Made by a program: the position numbers and the translations under genes. A stretch of DNA of 64,000 bases from assembly GCA_958295935.1 (NCBI GenBank), contig OY282385.1:992001-1056000 (forward strand). Reading direction: 5' to 3'. How positions within the stretch are numbered: position 1 is the stretch's first letter; each line of letters opens with the position of its first letter. Below are positions 44,834 through 53,891 of this stretch, in pieces. The notes under the pieces were generated by a model. It was not told the origin of the DNA. It was given only the letters and a program-made list of their open reading frames with translations, and did no database searches. Source of the stretch: an uncultured Dehalococcoidia bacterium. GTDB lineage: Bacteria > Chloroflexota > Dehalococcoidia > Lucifugimonadales > Lucifugimonadaceae.

Positions 44834-45607
44834 ATGCTGCTTGAAGGAAGAACCGCACTTGTAACCGGCGCCAGTTCGGGAATAGGGCGAGCCATAGCCA
44901 TCGAATTCGGGCGCGAGGGCGCAAACGTTGCCATCGTGGACCTCCACGAGGAACCCAAGCGCGGAAAGTATCACGAGCAGGAAACCAGGACCGCCACGGC
45001 GCACGAAGCAAGGCAGCTCGGAGCACAGGCCCTGTTCCACCAGGCGGACGTGGCAAACTCCGATGAATTGGCACGCGCGATAGACGCCGCAGTAGAGCGA
45101 TTCGGCTCGCTGGACATTCTCGTCAACAACGCCGGCATCCACGTACCGGGCGGAATAGAGGATCTGCCCATCGAATCCTGGGACCGCGTCATAGCGGTGA
45201 ACCTGCGGGCCGCCTACGTAGCCATGAAGGCTGCCGCGCCGCACCTCAAGCGGTCGGGACGAGGCCGGATAATCCAGATCGGATCCATCCACGGGTACGG
45301 CGGCGGCCTCGGCCCCGCATACCCTGCCGCCAAGGCCGGCGTCACCAACATGATGCGAGACGCCGCCCTGGAGCTTGGCCAACACGGCGTGACCGCCAAC
45401 ACAATCTGGCCGGGCTATATCGAGACCGCCATACAGGACTACCTCACGCCCGATGAGATCGAGGCATACCGCGAGTCGATTCCCCTTTCCCGGCTGGGCA
45501 AGCCCCGCGACGTGGCGCGCGCCGCCGTGTTTCTGGCCTCGGACGATGCGGAGTGGATCACCGGGGCCACACTGACCGTAGACGGCGGGCACCTGGCCAG
45601 GACGTAA
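44834..45607 (+). CDS. Short-chain dehydrogenase/reductase
   Basis: This 257-residue classical SDR has TGASSGIGRA for cofactor binding, LVNNAGIH, QIGSIHGYGG (catalytic serine) and YPAAKAGV (Tyr-x3-Lys). The C-terminus ASDDAEWITGATLTVDGGHL is typical of FabG-like proteins. HEEPKRGKYHEQETRTATAH forms an unusual insertion after the beta-2 acidic residue D36, longer than in FabG. The substrate is unknown. ATG 44834 is preceded by GGAGAACAGG. Part of this gene is duplicated in decayed form at about 41420-41450. Confidence 0.9.
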   Translation: MLLEGRTALVTGASSGIGRAIAIEFGREGANVAIVDLHEEPKRGKYHEQETRTATAHEARQLGAQALFHQADVANSDELARAIDAAVERFGSLDILVNNAGIHVPGGIEDLPIESWDRVIAVNLRAAYVAMKAAAPHLKRSGRGRIIQIGSIHGYGGGLGPAYPAAKAGVTNMMRDAALELGQHGVTANTIWPGYIETAIQDYLTPDEIEAYRESIPLSRLGKPRDVARAAVFLASDDAEWITGATLTVDGGHLART

Positions 45608-45732
45608 GAAGCAAGCGCGCCTCGTCGCCCTTATGACGTTCCAACCAATGGCCGTTTCAAACAAGTGATTCGCAGGAACGTTCCCATGCGCCTGCCGAAC
45701 CGCTTCACCCTGTCGTCCACCTCTGCTACGGT

Positions 45733-46572
45733 ATGGGCGGCGGGCCCGGGGAGCCCGGAGGGGTGTTTACTCCTTTCCGCCCCGCCGGAGGGGTACCCGG
45801 GCCGGCCTCGTCGCGCGGGAAGCCACAGGTATTCACACAACGGATAGAGACGTTGCTTGACGCCAGATCCTTCTACGACAACGTTTATCAGGATCCCGAT
45901 ATTCCCTTGCGCCGACGGCTCGCCGCCCGTGGGAAGGCCGACAGCGTGGAACGCATGGCCTCGGACGTCCCCCACTCCTCTATCGTCGAAATAGGCGCCG
46001 GAGACGGCGCAATGCTGGTCGAACTCGCCTCCCGCGGCTTCGGAGACTCCTACCACGCCATAGACGTGTCCCAGGAAGCCGTAAACATGTTGGCCAAGCG
46101 GGATATTCCCGGCCTCGCCGAGGCCGCGGCGTTCGACGGCGATAACGTGCCGTTCGACGACCGACAGTTCGATCTCGCCATGCTGAACCACGTGGTCGAA
46201 CACCTCGACAACCCGCGGCGCCTGATCCACGAGGCCGCGCGCGTGGCACGGCACGTTGTCCTGCAGGTGCCTCTGGAGGACACCTTCTGGCTCGGCTGGG
46301 ACTTCAAGCGCAGCCCGGGCGGGCACGTCAACTTCTACTCGCCCCGGTCATTTCGGCATCTCGTCCAATCCTGCGGGCTGGAGGCCCTGAAGCAGATCAC
46401 GGTCAACCCTTCGCTCGCCGTTCACAGGCATCGAGCCGGCGCGCTGGGCGTTTCGGCCTTCGCACTAAAGGACCTGATGCTGTTCACGACACGCAGGATG
46501 GCCACCAGATTTGCGGTCTACGAGACCGCCATGCTTGCACGGGCCAATCCGAAGGCCCAGGAGAGCATCTAA
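45733..46572 (+). CDS. Class I SAM-dependent methyltransferase
   Basis: This protein of up to 279 residues has a Rossmann methyltransferase core: IVEIGAGDGAMLVELA (motif I), AIDVSQEAV (motif II), FDDRQFDLAMLNHVVEHLDNPRRLIHEAARV (the HVVEH motif of ubiquinone/sterol-type methylases) and a C-terminal GGHVNFYSPRSFRHLV. The acceptor is not identifiable. The first 35 residues are Gly/Pro-rich and probably not translated; the true start may lie near residue 36, but no clear codon and ribosome-binding site pair was found. Confidence 0.8.
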   Translation: MGGGPGEPGGVFTPFRPAGGVPGPASSRGKPQVFTQRIETLLDARSFYDNVYQDPDIPLRRRLAARGKADSVERMASDVPHSSIVEIGAGDGAMLVELASRGFGDSYHAIDVSQEAVNMLAKRDIPGLAEAAAFDGDNVPFDDRQFDLAMLNHVVEHLDNPRRLIHEAARVARHVVLQVPLEDTFWLGWDFKRSPGGHVNFYSPRSFRHLVQSCGLEALKQITVNPSLAVHRHRAGALGVSAFALKDLMLFTTRRMATRFAVYETAMLARANPKAQESI

Positions 46573-46581
46573 AAAACACTT

Positions 46582-46652
46582 CGTCCCGTCAGAAACCCTT
46601 GCCTGCCGAGCGCCTTCCCGCTGGATCCCGGCTTCGCCAAAATGACGGGACG
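46582..46652. repeat. Intergenic palindromic element
   Basis: CGTCCCGTCA (46582-46591) and its perfect reverse complement TGACGGGACG (46643-46652) flank 51 bases containing GGATCCCGGCTTCGCC. The design resembles dispersed intergenic palindromic elements found in many bacterial genomes. No second copy is seen in the window. It could form a stem after the methyltransferase gene, but no T-run follows. Confidence 0.5.
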
Positions 46653-46775
46653 CGTGCCGCATAACCGATTCGCCCCATCCCCGGCTTCCGGGCCTGCCTT
46701 GAACTCGGCAAAGACGCAAAAAGGTTCAACCATAGGGAACACCGCGATGCCGCCTTGTTACAATGTGATACCAAG

Positions 46776-47930
46776 ATGAGCGGTTCACCGGACGTAGTGA
46801 TCATAGGCGGCGGAGTGATCGGTTGCCTCACTGCGTACTACCTGACCCTGCGCGGGGCCCGCGTGACAGTGGTCGAGATGACAGGCGTGGCCGCGCGCGC
46901 CAGCGGCAAGGCAACGGGAAGGCTAACGCCCTACTTCCTCGGGTGCGAACCGGACCTGCTGGCGCTGTCTCCCGCAACTCTGGCCCTCCACGCCCAACTG
47001 AAACACGATCTTCCTGAAGCCACCGGCGTGGACTACGGCTATGATGAACGTCCATACCTACGCATAGCACGTGATGAACAGGGCGCTGAGACGCTCAGGG
47101 TGTGGCAGTCGGACCGTCGGTCAGAGGGCGTAGAGGCGAGGTGGATAGAGCCCGCAGAGGCGAGGTCCCTTTCACCTTGGCTCACAGAGGATTTCGTAGC
47201 AGCCCTGGAGTGCAATTTCGAGCCGACCCTCGACTCATTCCTCTTCACCACCTCGGCATGGGCCGTCGCAAAGATGAACGGCGCACGGCTGGTAACCGCG
47301 CAGGCCACCGGCCTGAAGACGGACGGACGCAGCCGACGAGCCCGCGGCGTAAGGATTAGCGACGGCTCCACCATACCCGCAGAGACGGTAGTAGTAGCTA
47401 ACGGGGCATGGTCGGGCGGGGCCGGCGAGTGGCTCGGCGTAGACGTGCCGGTGCGGCCACAGAAGGGGCAACTGCTGATCTTATCGGACGAGGCAACCGG
47501 CAAATCCCCGGTGGGCATAATAGACATAGAAGGCAAATACTCGATAAAACCCAAACGACTGGGTGGAACATTCTTCGGGTCCACCACAGAAAATGCCGGG
47601 TTCGACATAACCCCCACTGAAAAGGCGCGGAACGAGATGGTGGCCGCCATGGCCGGCCTGTCCGACCGCTTAAGCGCTTCAAACGTCATAACTCACACCG
47701 CGTGCCTGCGGCCAATGACCCCAGACGGCAAGCCGATAGTGGGAGCCGTAACGGGCTGGGAAGGCGTGTACCTGGCGACCGGCCACTGGTCGAAAGGTAT
47801 CCATTTTGCTCCGGTAACGGGCAAGTGGTTGGCCGATATGATCGCAGACGGCGAAAGCGAGTATGATCTATCCGCCCTCTCCCCCGCAAGATTCGCCGGC
47901 TCGGCAGGGGCGATGCTGCCCAGGCCATGA
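46776..47930 (+). CDS. FAD-dependent oxidoreductase (DadA/glycine-oxidase type)
   Basis: This 384-residue flavoprotein starts with a dinucleotide-binding motif VVIIGGGVIGCLTAYYL, then ARASGKATGRLTP, and ends with the FAD motif TACLRPMTPDGKPIVGAVTGWEGVYLATGHWSKG. These are the hallmarks of the DAO/glycine-sarcosine oxidase family, which oxidises secondary amines or D-amino acids. ATG 46776 begins at the fold and lies 11 bases after a TACAAT box; ATG 46755 would be upstream of that. It is followed after 18 bases by a ketopantoate-reductase-like gene, probably in one operon. Confidence 0.9.
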   Translation: MSGSPDVVIIGGGVIGCLTAYYLTLRGARVTVVEMTGVAARASGKATGRLTPYFLGCEPDLLALSPATLALHAQLKHDLPEATGVDYGYDERPYLRIARDEQGAETLRVWQSDRRSEGVEARWIEPAEARSLSPWLTEDFVAALECNFEPTLDSFLFTTSAWAVAKMNGARLVTAQATGLKTDGRSRRARGVRISDGSTIPAETVVVANGAWSGGAGEWLGVDVPVRPQKGQLLILSDEATGKSPVGIIDIEGKYSIKPKRLGGTFFGSTTENAGFDITPTEKARNEMVAAMAGLSDRLSASNVITHTACLRPMTPDGKPIVGAVTGWEGVYLATGHWSKGIHFAPVTGKWLADMIADGESEYDLSALSPARFAGSAGAMLPRP

Positions 47931-47948
47931 CCAACGTGGACGTGCCCC

Positions 47949-48995
47949 ATGAACGACGACAAAGGTAAGCGTGACGTGAGAATAGGAATAGTGGGCGCCG
48001 GCGCTATCGGCGGAAACGTGGGCGGAATGCTGGCTCACGCGGGATACGACGTAACCCTCGTGGACATGTGGCCGCAGCACGTGGACGCCATCAAGGAGAA
48101 GGGCCTCATCGTAGACCGAAACGGCGAGGCTTTGGTGACCCGCCCCAAGGCCCTGCACATTCACGAGTTGCAGTTCGTTACCGAGCCGTTCGACTGGGTA
48201 TTCGTCGCGGTCAAGGCTCGTGACACAGAATGGTCCACGATGCTCATGATGCCATTCCTCCACGAGCACGGAACCGTGGTGGACTTCCAGAACGGCATCA
48301 ACGACCAGCGCGTGGCCGCAATTGCAGGCGCAGAGCGGACCATGGGCGCGGTCATCACAATCGGCGCAGGCTGCTACGAGCCGGGAGTCGTACTACGCAC
48401 CGACTCCAACACACTCGGGTTCAAGGTCGGAGAGCTGGACGGGAGAGATTCCGAGCGGGCGCGCGAACTGGCGTCGATCATGAACCGCGTAGAGGCTACC
48501 GAAGTGACCACCGACCTGATGGGCGAGCGTTGGTCCAAGCTGATCATCAACAACATGAACAACGCCATCGCCGGTCTTACCGGCCTCGGCGCGGCTGAGG
48601 TGCGCACCATGTCGGAGCCCAGGCGGGTCAGCATTCGCCTGGGCGCCGAGACGGCCGCCGTGGCCCAGGCGCTCGGTTACAGACTGCAACCCGTCATGGG
48701 CGTGGCCGCAGACAGCCTCATAGAAGCGGTCAACGGGCGCAACGTGGAAGACACCGAGGCCGCCATCATCGAATCGGCCAGCAAGGTGGCAGGCGGACGG
48801 CCGTCATTCGGTCAGGACGTGCTAAAGGGGCGCAGCACCGAGATCGACGACCTCAACGGCTACGTCTCCAGAAAGGGCCGCGAGGCCGGAGTCCCCACGC
48901 CGTTCAACGACCGCATCGTGGAACTCGTGCACCAACTGGGGGTCGGCTTCAAGCCTCGGATTGAAAACCTGCAGCCGCTCGTGGACATGCTGTAG
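47949..48995 (+). CDS. Ketopantoate/2-dehydropantoate reductase family protein
   Basis: This 348-residue NADP-dependent reductase has GIVGAGAIGGNVGGMLAHAGYDVTLVD at the N-terminus, VFVAVKARDTEW, FQNGIND, the catalytic lysine in ERWSKLIINNMNNAIAG and a helical C-terminal domain with GRSTEIDDLNGYVSRKG. It is of the PanE/ApbA fold, but at 348 residues it is longer than PanE (about 300), and neighbours are not pantothenate genes. A related 2-oxoacid reductase acting with the upstream oxidase is therefore equally possible. Confidence 0.87.
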   Translation: MNDDKGKRDVRIGIVGAGAIGGNVGGMLAHAGYDVTLVDMWPQHVDAIKEKGLIVDRNGEALVTRPKALHIHELQFVTEPFDWVFVAVKARDTEWSTMLMMPFLHEHGTVVDFQNGINDQRVAAIAGAERTMGAVITIGAGCYEPGVVLRTDSNTLGFKVGELDGRDSERARELASIMNRVEATEVTTDLMGERWSKLIINNMNNAIAGLTGLGAAEVRTMSEPRRVSIRLGAETAAVAQALGYRLQPVMGVAADSLIEAVNGRNVEDTEAAIIESASKVAGGRPSFGQDVLKGRSTEIDDLNGYVSRKGREAGVPTPFNDRIVELVHQLGVGFKPRIENLQPLVDML

Positions 48996-49126
48996 CCCTA
49001 CGCGGCCAGCAAACTCAACTATGCCCGCCCACTTTCCCGCGGCCCCGCATAGATCCCGCCCGGCCTGACGCCCCCGCCCGCCGGCAGGCCGAGACCGCCG
49101 TCGAGGCGGCAGCCCATCCGCGCCGG

Positions 49127-50179
49127 CTACGCGTACTCGATGATCGCGCGGCCATTGATCTCGCCGGCTTCCAGTGAATTGCAGGCCTCGTTGATGTCGT
49201 CCAGCGAGTAGCGCCGAGTAACCAGCTTGTCCAGCGGGAACTTGCCCTCGGCGTGCCAGCGCAGATACATGCTGAAATCCCTTTCCGGATAGGTCGCGCC
49301 CAGACTGGAGCGGTACGTACGCTGATAGTAGAAGAAATCCCCAGGCTTCAACCGCATCTCAGGCCCCGGCATCCCTATCATCACCGCCATGCCGCCGTGG
49401 TTGTCCGCACCAGGACCGCCGCAGCGCGTCGAGGGCAGTATCTGCTCGTTAGTTATGCGAAGGCCGATCGCGTCGAAGGCATAATCCACCCCCCCGTCCG
49501 TGATCTCTATGATCGCCTCAACCGGGTCGGTCTCCGTCGCGTTCACGGTGTGAGTCGCCCCGAACTCCCTCGCAAATTCCAGCTTCTCGTCGCTGACGTC
49601 CACGGCAATGATCGGGTACGCCTCCAGAATCGAGGCCATAGCCAACGCCGACATTCCGACCCCCCCGACGCCATAGATCGCCACCGAATCCTCCGGCCGT
49701 ACCTTGGCCGTGTGAAGAACAGCCCCCGCTCCGGTCAGCACCGCGCAACCCACTATGCTGCTAACGTCCTTTGGAGAGTCCTCAGGTATCTTCACCACGT
49801 AGCCGCCCCACACCAGCGAGTCCTCGCCCCAGGTGTACGTCGCCCCGTTGAGCGACTCCTCACGGTAAGTGACGCCGGACGGCGGAGGCGTCCACCGGCC
49901 GCGTATCGGCGTGCGCGGAACCCACGTCACGATGGCCAGGTCGCCCTCCTTGACGTGCTCGACGTCCCTGCCGGCCTTCACGACGACCCCCGTGCCCTCA
50001 TGCCCCAGCAGCATGGGGCGGTCAAGCTCGAGATTGTGCATCTGGTGCAACTGCGAATGGCATATGCCGCTCGAGTACAGCTTCACCAGTGTCTGATCCG
50101 GCGCCGGATCAGGCACCTCAACCTCGTCTACAACCAGCGGCTGTCCGTGTTCCAGATGGATGGCTGCCCTGCTCTTCAT
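49127..50179 (-). CDS. Zinc-type alcohol dehydrogenase (MDR)
   Basis: This is a 350-residue medium-chain dehydrogenase. The catalytic zinc ligands are visible in SGICHSQLHQM and LLGHEGTGVV. The cofactor motif is VAIYGVGGVGMSALAMA with an acidic residue at the end of beta-2 (VDVSDEK), which indicates NAD. The four-cysteine structural zinc loop is missing (RGRWTPPPSG in that region), which is unlike classical ADH. Residues 285-300 include CGGPGADNHGG. GGGAGG seven bases upstream fixes ATG 50179 as the start. Confidence 0.9.
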   Translation of the reverse strand: MKSRAAIHLEHGQPLVVDEVEVPDPAPDQTLVKLYSSGICHSQLHQMHNLELDRPMLLGHEGTGVVVKAGRDVEHVKEGDLAIVTWVPRTPIRGRWTPPPSGVTYREESLNGATYTWGEDSLVWGGYVVKIPEDSPKDVSSIVGCAVLTGAGAVLHTAKVRPEDSVAIYGVGGVGMSALAMASILEAYPIIAVDVSDEKLEFAREFGATHTVNATETDPVEAIIEITDGGVDYAFDAIGLRITNEQILPSTRCGGPGADNHGGMAVMIGMPGPEMRLKPGDFFYYQRTYRSSLGATYPERDFSMYLRWHAEGKFPLDKLVTRRYSLDDINEACNSLEAGEINGRAIIEYA

Positions 50180-50479
50180 CGGTTCCTCCCGATCTCCCCG
50201 ACCGCCGGATGCAGGCGCGTGGGGATCCAAATTCGTAAGGTGCAGAAAGTCTAGCAGTTAAACAACGCCCGGTGAGCCGACCGTTCACCGAGTCATGAGA
50301 GCCGACTCCCCGCAGGAATCGACGCTTTCAAAAGCCCGGCTCGGCCCCGGGGGAGAGCGCGGCCACCCCGGCAGGCTCTTGGCCGCAGCATCTGCCAAGA
50401 GCAAACGCCGCCCGAAACCCGCCTGGCCTTGCAAGAAATTGCCACGCGATCCGGGCGGCGCAGAGCCGCTCACCCAAGG
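50180..50479. other. Intergenic region with a hairpin
   Basis: No gene is seen in these 300 bases between a divergent ADH start and the 3' end of the lipoprotein gene. A perfect 9-base stem GCTCTTGGC (50375-50383) / GCCAAGAGC (50394-50402) with a 10-base loop is the only structure. Without a T-run its role is unclear. Confidence 0.45.
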
Positions 50480-51367
50480 CTATTGCTCAGGGCTGCAACT
50501 CACTAGGGCCTCCATTACCTCAGGCGACGGCGGTTCGTCACCGGTTTGAGATTCAGTGAGCCTCGCGAGCATCTGAAAGTCTTCCTCGCCCAGGAAGTCA
50601 TAGATACATTCCATCACCGCGATATCTTCCAGCCCCGCACTCGCCCGCTCCTCATCGTTCAGGCAGAACAGCAAGGGCAATGAGGCCAGGGCCGATTCGG
50701 TAAAGGCGGATTGCGATTGCTCCGGGGTCAACGGAGTCGTGGACGAATCGCCCGCAAGAATCGCCTTCGCGTCACTGACGATCTGCGCCACCACGTCCGG
50801 ATTGGACGTGCGCTCGGAAATGCAGGACGCCGTCTCAGCGCTCACCGAACCCACCCCGGAACCAAGTGGACCTATGTACATCGCCACAAGGGACATGTCG
50901 CCAAGGCAATCCGCAAATACGCTCCCATATTCCACAAGCGGCGGCCACGGCAGATCCACCAGAACCTCTCGAATAGCATCATCGTCAAGTTGACTCGACA
51001 GGCAATCCGCCTCATCAGCCGGCAACTGAGCCAGGAACGCCTGGGGGTCGCCGTCCTCCGGACGCGTGATGGGGGTGAAAGCCCCTGTCGACGGCCCCGC
51101 GGCAGTTACCGCCGTCGCCGTCGGAGCAGGCGTCGCCGTCGGAGCAGGCGTTGCCGTCGGCACAGGCGTCGCCGTGGGCATAGGCGTCGCCGTGGGCGCA
51201 GGCGCAGCCGTGGGCACGGGCGTAGACGTAGACGCAGTCCTGACCGTCGGCTGTGACGCCGATCCCGACGAGTCGTCTCTACCACACGCCGCCAGGGCGG
51301 CCACGGCGAGAAGCGTAAGCAGAAGCAGAAAACCCGTCCGCCTGGATATTCGAAGTGTACCGATCAT
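50480..51367 (-). CDS. Lipoprotein with Thr/Pro repeat linker
   Basis: This is a 295-residue putative lipoprotein of unknown function. Signal peptide: positively charged RISRR, then LLLLTLLAVAALAAC with the lipobox cysteine. It is followed by repeats of PTATP (about residues 45-85) encoded by an 18-base minisatellite. The mature domain (about 105-295) contains six cysteines, and two segments resembling each other (FADCLGDMS... and FCLNDEERA...EDIAVMECI) suggest a tandem helical repeat. ATG 51367 is chosen because it starts the signal peptide and follows GAGAGGCGGG; the upstream extension has no similarity to secreted proteins. Confidence 0.78.
   Translation of the reverse strand: MIGTLRISRRTGFLLLLTLLAVAALAACGRDDSSGSASQPTVRTASTSTPVPTAAPAPTATPMPTATPVPTATPAPTATPAPTATAVTAAGPSTGAFTPITRPEDGDPQAFLAQLPADEADCLSSQLDDDAIREVLVDLPWPPLVEYGSVFADCLGDMSLVAMYIGPLGSGVGSVSAETASCISERTSNPDVVAQIVSDAKAILAGDSSTTPLTPEQSQSAFTESALASLPLLFCLNDEERASAGLEDIAVMECIYDFLGEEDFQMLARLTESQTGDEPPSPEVMEALVSCSPEQ
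51100..51230. repeat. 18-bp minisatellite inside the lipoprotein gene
   Basis: GGCGTCGCCGT and close variants (GGCGTTGCCGT, GGCGCAGCCGT) recur every 18 bases on the plus strand, encoding the alternating (V/A/M)PTATP units. Repeat number could change by slippage. Confidence 0.8.
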
Positions 51368-51563
51368 GACAACCCGCCTCTCAACTCCTACACGCTTTCC
51401 ACTTGTCCAGCCACAACCTGGACGGCACAGAAACTCAGTTCGATTCCACTCGCATCCCCCAGAAGAAGGCAGGCCCCCGCCTGCAGGCGTCTGACGGGTC
51501 AATCAGGCTGAACGTAAAGCGTTCCCGCGTATCAATAGTTCAAAGCTATCAAACAGCGACCCC

Positions 51564-52802
51564 TTAAGCATCAGGTAAACCAAGCAGTTCTCGACGTAAA
51601 AGGCTGAGCACGTTCAACGCCGCCCGCCGTCGGTCCGGCCCTCCTCTGCCCGCGGAACGCACGTGCCGCAATCGTACTTTTGCCGCCCCCGCAATAGCCA
51701 TGAACGTATCCCCCCGGCCAAGGTTCTGCGTCCGCTGGTCACCCTCGGCCGTTCCGTGCACCGCCACGCCCAGCCCGGCGCCGGAAAAGCTCCTAACCGC
51801 CCGGGCCAATGCAGAGGCCCGCTCCGCGCCCCCGCCAAACGGAGGATGCTCACCCCCCGCGGCCGCAAACTTTTCGAGCGCCTCGTTGCTATTGACCGTC
51901 ACGCCCTGAACGAAGCGAGGCCCGGCAGCCTCCTCCAACGCCATTGCAACCGAACCGCCGCTGAGATCCTCATAGCAAGCGACCGTCTCACCCGAGGACT
52001 CCAACAATCCACCAACGAGGCCCTCCATAGTCTCCCCATCCTCCGCAAAAACGTGGTCGCCCAACAACTGACGGGCCTCACCTGCCACCGGCTCGATCAG
52101 ACGCTCCGCCTCCGCCCGATCTTCCGCCATCGCAGCGATGCGCACGTCCACCTGACCCGGATGCGCAAGAACCCCGACGGTTGGATTCGACGACTCCGCT
52201 ATCAAATGACCGATGAGGTGGTCTACGTTGCTCTCCCCAAGGTCCGCAACCTTCAGCAACTTGTAGTGGATCACCTGCTTCAGCCCAAACTTGCCGCGCA
52301 GGTACGGCATAACCTCGTTCTCGATAAGCCACTTCATCTCGAACGGCACCCCGGGCACGCTGATTATCACCCCGCGCGGGTCCTCCACCAGGAACGCCGG
52401 AGCCGTGCCGTTCGGGTTGCGGATAATCAAGGCCCCCTCAGGCACCGTGGCCTGCTTCTCGTTATTACGCGTAAGGATGAATCCGCGCCTGCGAAAACGC
52501 TCCTCGAGTTCTCGCAGAGAATGCGGATCCGTGACTATCTTCCGGCCCGTCACTTTCGCCACGGCCTCGCGCGTAAGGTCATCCTGAGTCGGCCCTATGC
52601 CGCCGGTGGTGATCACCGCGTCAGCCCGCTCCAGCGCACCGCCGAGAATGGAGACCATGCGGTCGAAATTGTCCCCGACGGTGTGCTTGTAGAAGAGGTT
52701 GACGCCATTTTCCGCCAGACGCTGCGCAATCCAGGCGGAGTTGGTATCCACGATCTGGCCGAGCAGAAGCTCAGAACCCACTGCCACGATCTCTGCATTC
52801 AT
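51564..52802 (-). CDS. cinA: CinA-family protein (competence/damage-inducible)
   Basis: This 412-residue protein has the N-terminal COG1058 domain (IVAVGSELLLGQIVDTNS, ITTGGIGPTQDDLTREAVA, ISVPGVPFEMKWL) and a C-terminal CinA/PncC domain (about 250-400). The PncC part deaminates nicotinamide mononucleotide and the N-terminal domain has pyrophosphatase activity in characterised homologues. In the C-terminal domain the usual ESCTGG signature is altered (CYEDLSGGSVA), so deamidase activity is uncertain. The last 25 residues are Arg/Leu-rich. Its start is 325 bases from the tandem SOS-like boxes. Confidence 0.92.
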   Translation of the reverse strand: MNAEIVAVGSELLLGQIVDTNSAWIAQRLAENGVNLFYKHTVGDNFDRMVSILGGALERADAVITTGGIGPTQDDLTREAVAKVTGRKIVTDPHSLRELEERFRRRGFILTRNNEKQATVPEGALIIRNPNGTAPAFLVEDPRGVIISVPGVPFEMKWLIENEVMPYLRGKFGLKQVIHYKLLKVADLGESNVDHLIGHLIAESSNPTVGVLAHPGQVDVRIAAMAEDRAEAERLIEPVAGEARQLLGDHVFAEDGETMEGLVGGLLESSGETVACYEDLSGGSVAMALEEAAGPRFVQGVTVNSNEALEKFAAAGGEHPPFGGGAERASALARAVRSFSGAGLGVAVHGTAEGDQRTQNLGRGDTFMAIAGAAKVRLRHVRSAGRGGPDRRRAALNVLSLLRRELLGLPDA

Positions 52803-53210
52803 CTACTTGTTCTTTGCACCATCCACAGGGGCGAGCAAAGCGCCGCCCGCTGCGGGCTTGGGGTTGTCGGAAGACGAGCGCGCCTTGCATCGCCGCGCTG
52901 CCGAGTGTGAAGGCTATGCGGGGCCCAGCCCCCCGGTCAACAGCGAAGGGCCCCACAGAACAAGGACCGGTTCCTCCTGACCGACCCTGCGGGCCGATGC
53001 CAAAGGGCCTGAGACGGCAAGCAGAACGCAAACATCCACCGTCCCGGTGAAGGGAGGTGGATTCAGCGGCCGAGGTTGTCCAAAGGTCTGCCTCCGGAAA
53101 CCGGGTGACACGCCTCTTGCATTTTATAGAACGAAGGTTCTACAATCGAACGCAAGTTCTAAGGCTTGCATGAACCACTAACTGGCCGCAAAGCGATAGA
53201 GAGGCACGAA
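52803..53210. other. Intergenic region containing the SOS-like boxes
   Basis: Apart from the two boxes at 53127-53159, nothing is supported in these 408 bases. Open frames on both strands are Arg/Pro-rich and overlap each other without conserved motifs. Confidence 0.5.
53127..53159. promoter_or_regulatory. Tandem LexA/SOS-type boxes
   Basis: TAGAACGAAGGTTCTA (53127-53142, 12 of 16 bases symmetric) and GAACGCAAGTTC (53148-53159) both fit GAAC-N4-GTTC, the Gram-positive-type LexA consensus. Their starts are 19 bases apart, about two helical turns. ATTTTATA just before the first box is AT-rich and may be the promoter -10 region. The downstream gene starts at 53211, and the site is too far from cinA (325 bases) to be an obvious operator for it. 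Confidence 0.7.
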
Positions 53211-53831
53211 ATGCCGGTGAAGTCGGAACACGAATCGTTCCAGCAACCTTCCTGCAAAGGGAAGAGTGAAGCGTTCGGGAGGGCGCTCATCAGATCGGTA
53301 ATCGACCGCGATGGAAGCGTCTTCACCGTAGACGCCCCAACCGCGAGCGCAGCGACCGAGCTCGCGACTAACTTGCGCGCATGGCTGCTCGTGCTGGGCG
53401 CGGGAACCCCCGCAGCATCGGCAACCGTGTCCCCGACCTTCCTTGGAGAGACCTATCCCGCAATGCTGGCCCTCGTCCGGAAGATGGAGGAAAACGGCGC
53501 CGCCTGGAAGCCAAGCGGAGCAAGGACCATACGGATTGGCAACGCGAGCCACGTCTTTGTGAGCCGAGACCGTGCAGTCGCAGAGAAGTCGCCAAACCCA
53601 AACGGCGTCATCGAAATCGTGGACGCGCACCGCATCGACCGGCAGTGGTTCTACGAGCGAGTCGCGCCGCGCTGCAAGCGGCCCGGCCTCGTTCGAGTCT
53701 TCTACGGACTGCCCGGCGTCACCGGCTCGATATACGACGAGGTCCGGGCGGCAAATCTCGCAGGCGCGGCCCGAAACGAGCCCCGCCACTTCGATCTGAC
53801 CGCATCCGCCCTCATAGAAAAAGCGGCGTGA
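53211..53831 (+). CDS. Uncharacterised protein behind SOS-like boxes
   Basis: I do not recognise this 206-residue protein. It is mixed alpha/beta with no signal peptide or membrane segment. Notable segments are FTVDAPTASAATELATNLRAWL, HVFVSRDRAVAEKS, IEIVDAHRIDRQWFYERVAP and VFYGLPGVTGSIYDEVRAAN. GAGAGG seven bases before ATG 53211 sets the start; a TTG at 53166 is in frame but leaves no ribosome-binding site. It is followed by a helix-turn-helix gene 60 bases downstream, and both have the look of mobile-element genes. A DNA-damage-controlled role is inferred from the boxes only. Confidence 0.6.
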   Translation: MPVKSEHESFQQPSCKGKSEAFGRALIRSVIDRDGSVFTVDAPTASAATELATNLRAWLLVLGAGTPAASATVSPTFLGETYPAMLALVRKMEENGAAWKPSGARTIRIGNASHVFVSRDRAVAEKSPNPNGVIEIVDAHRIDRQWFYERVAPRCKRPGLVRVFYGLPGVTGSIYDEVRAANLAGAARNEPRHFDLTASALIEKAA

Positions 53832-53891
53832 AACACAGGCTCGCACACGGATGCAAACAACTTCCCAGCAGGTATTGACGAGGAGAGCATC

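Noticed and set aside
50375-50402. Rho-independent terminator
   Set aside because: The stem is perfect but no T-run follows on either strand, and it is more than 70 bases from either neighbouring gene end.
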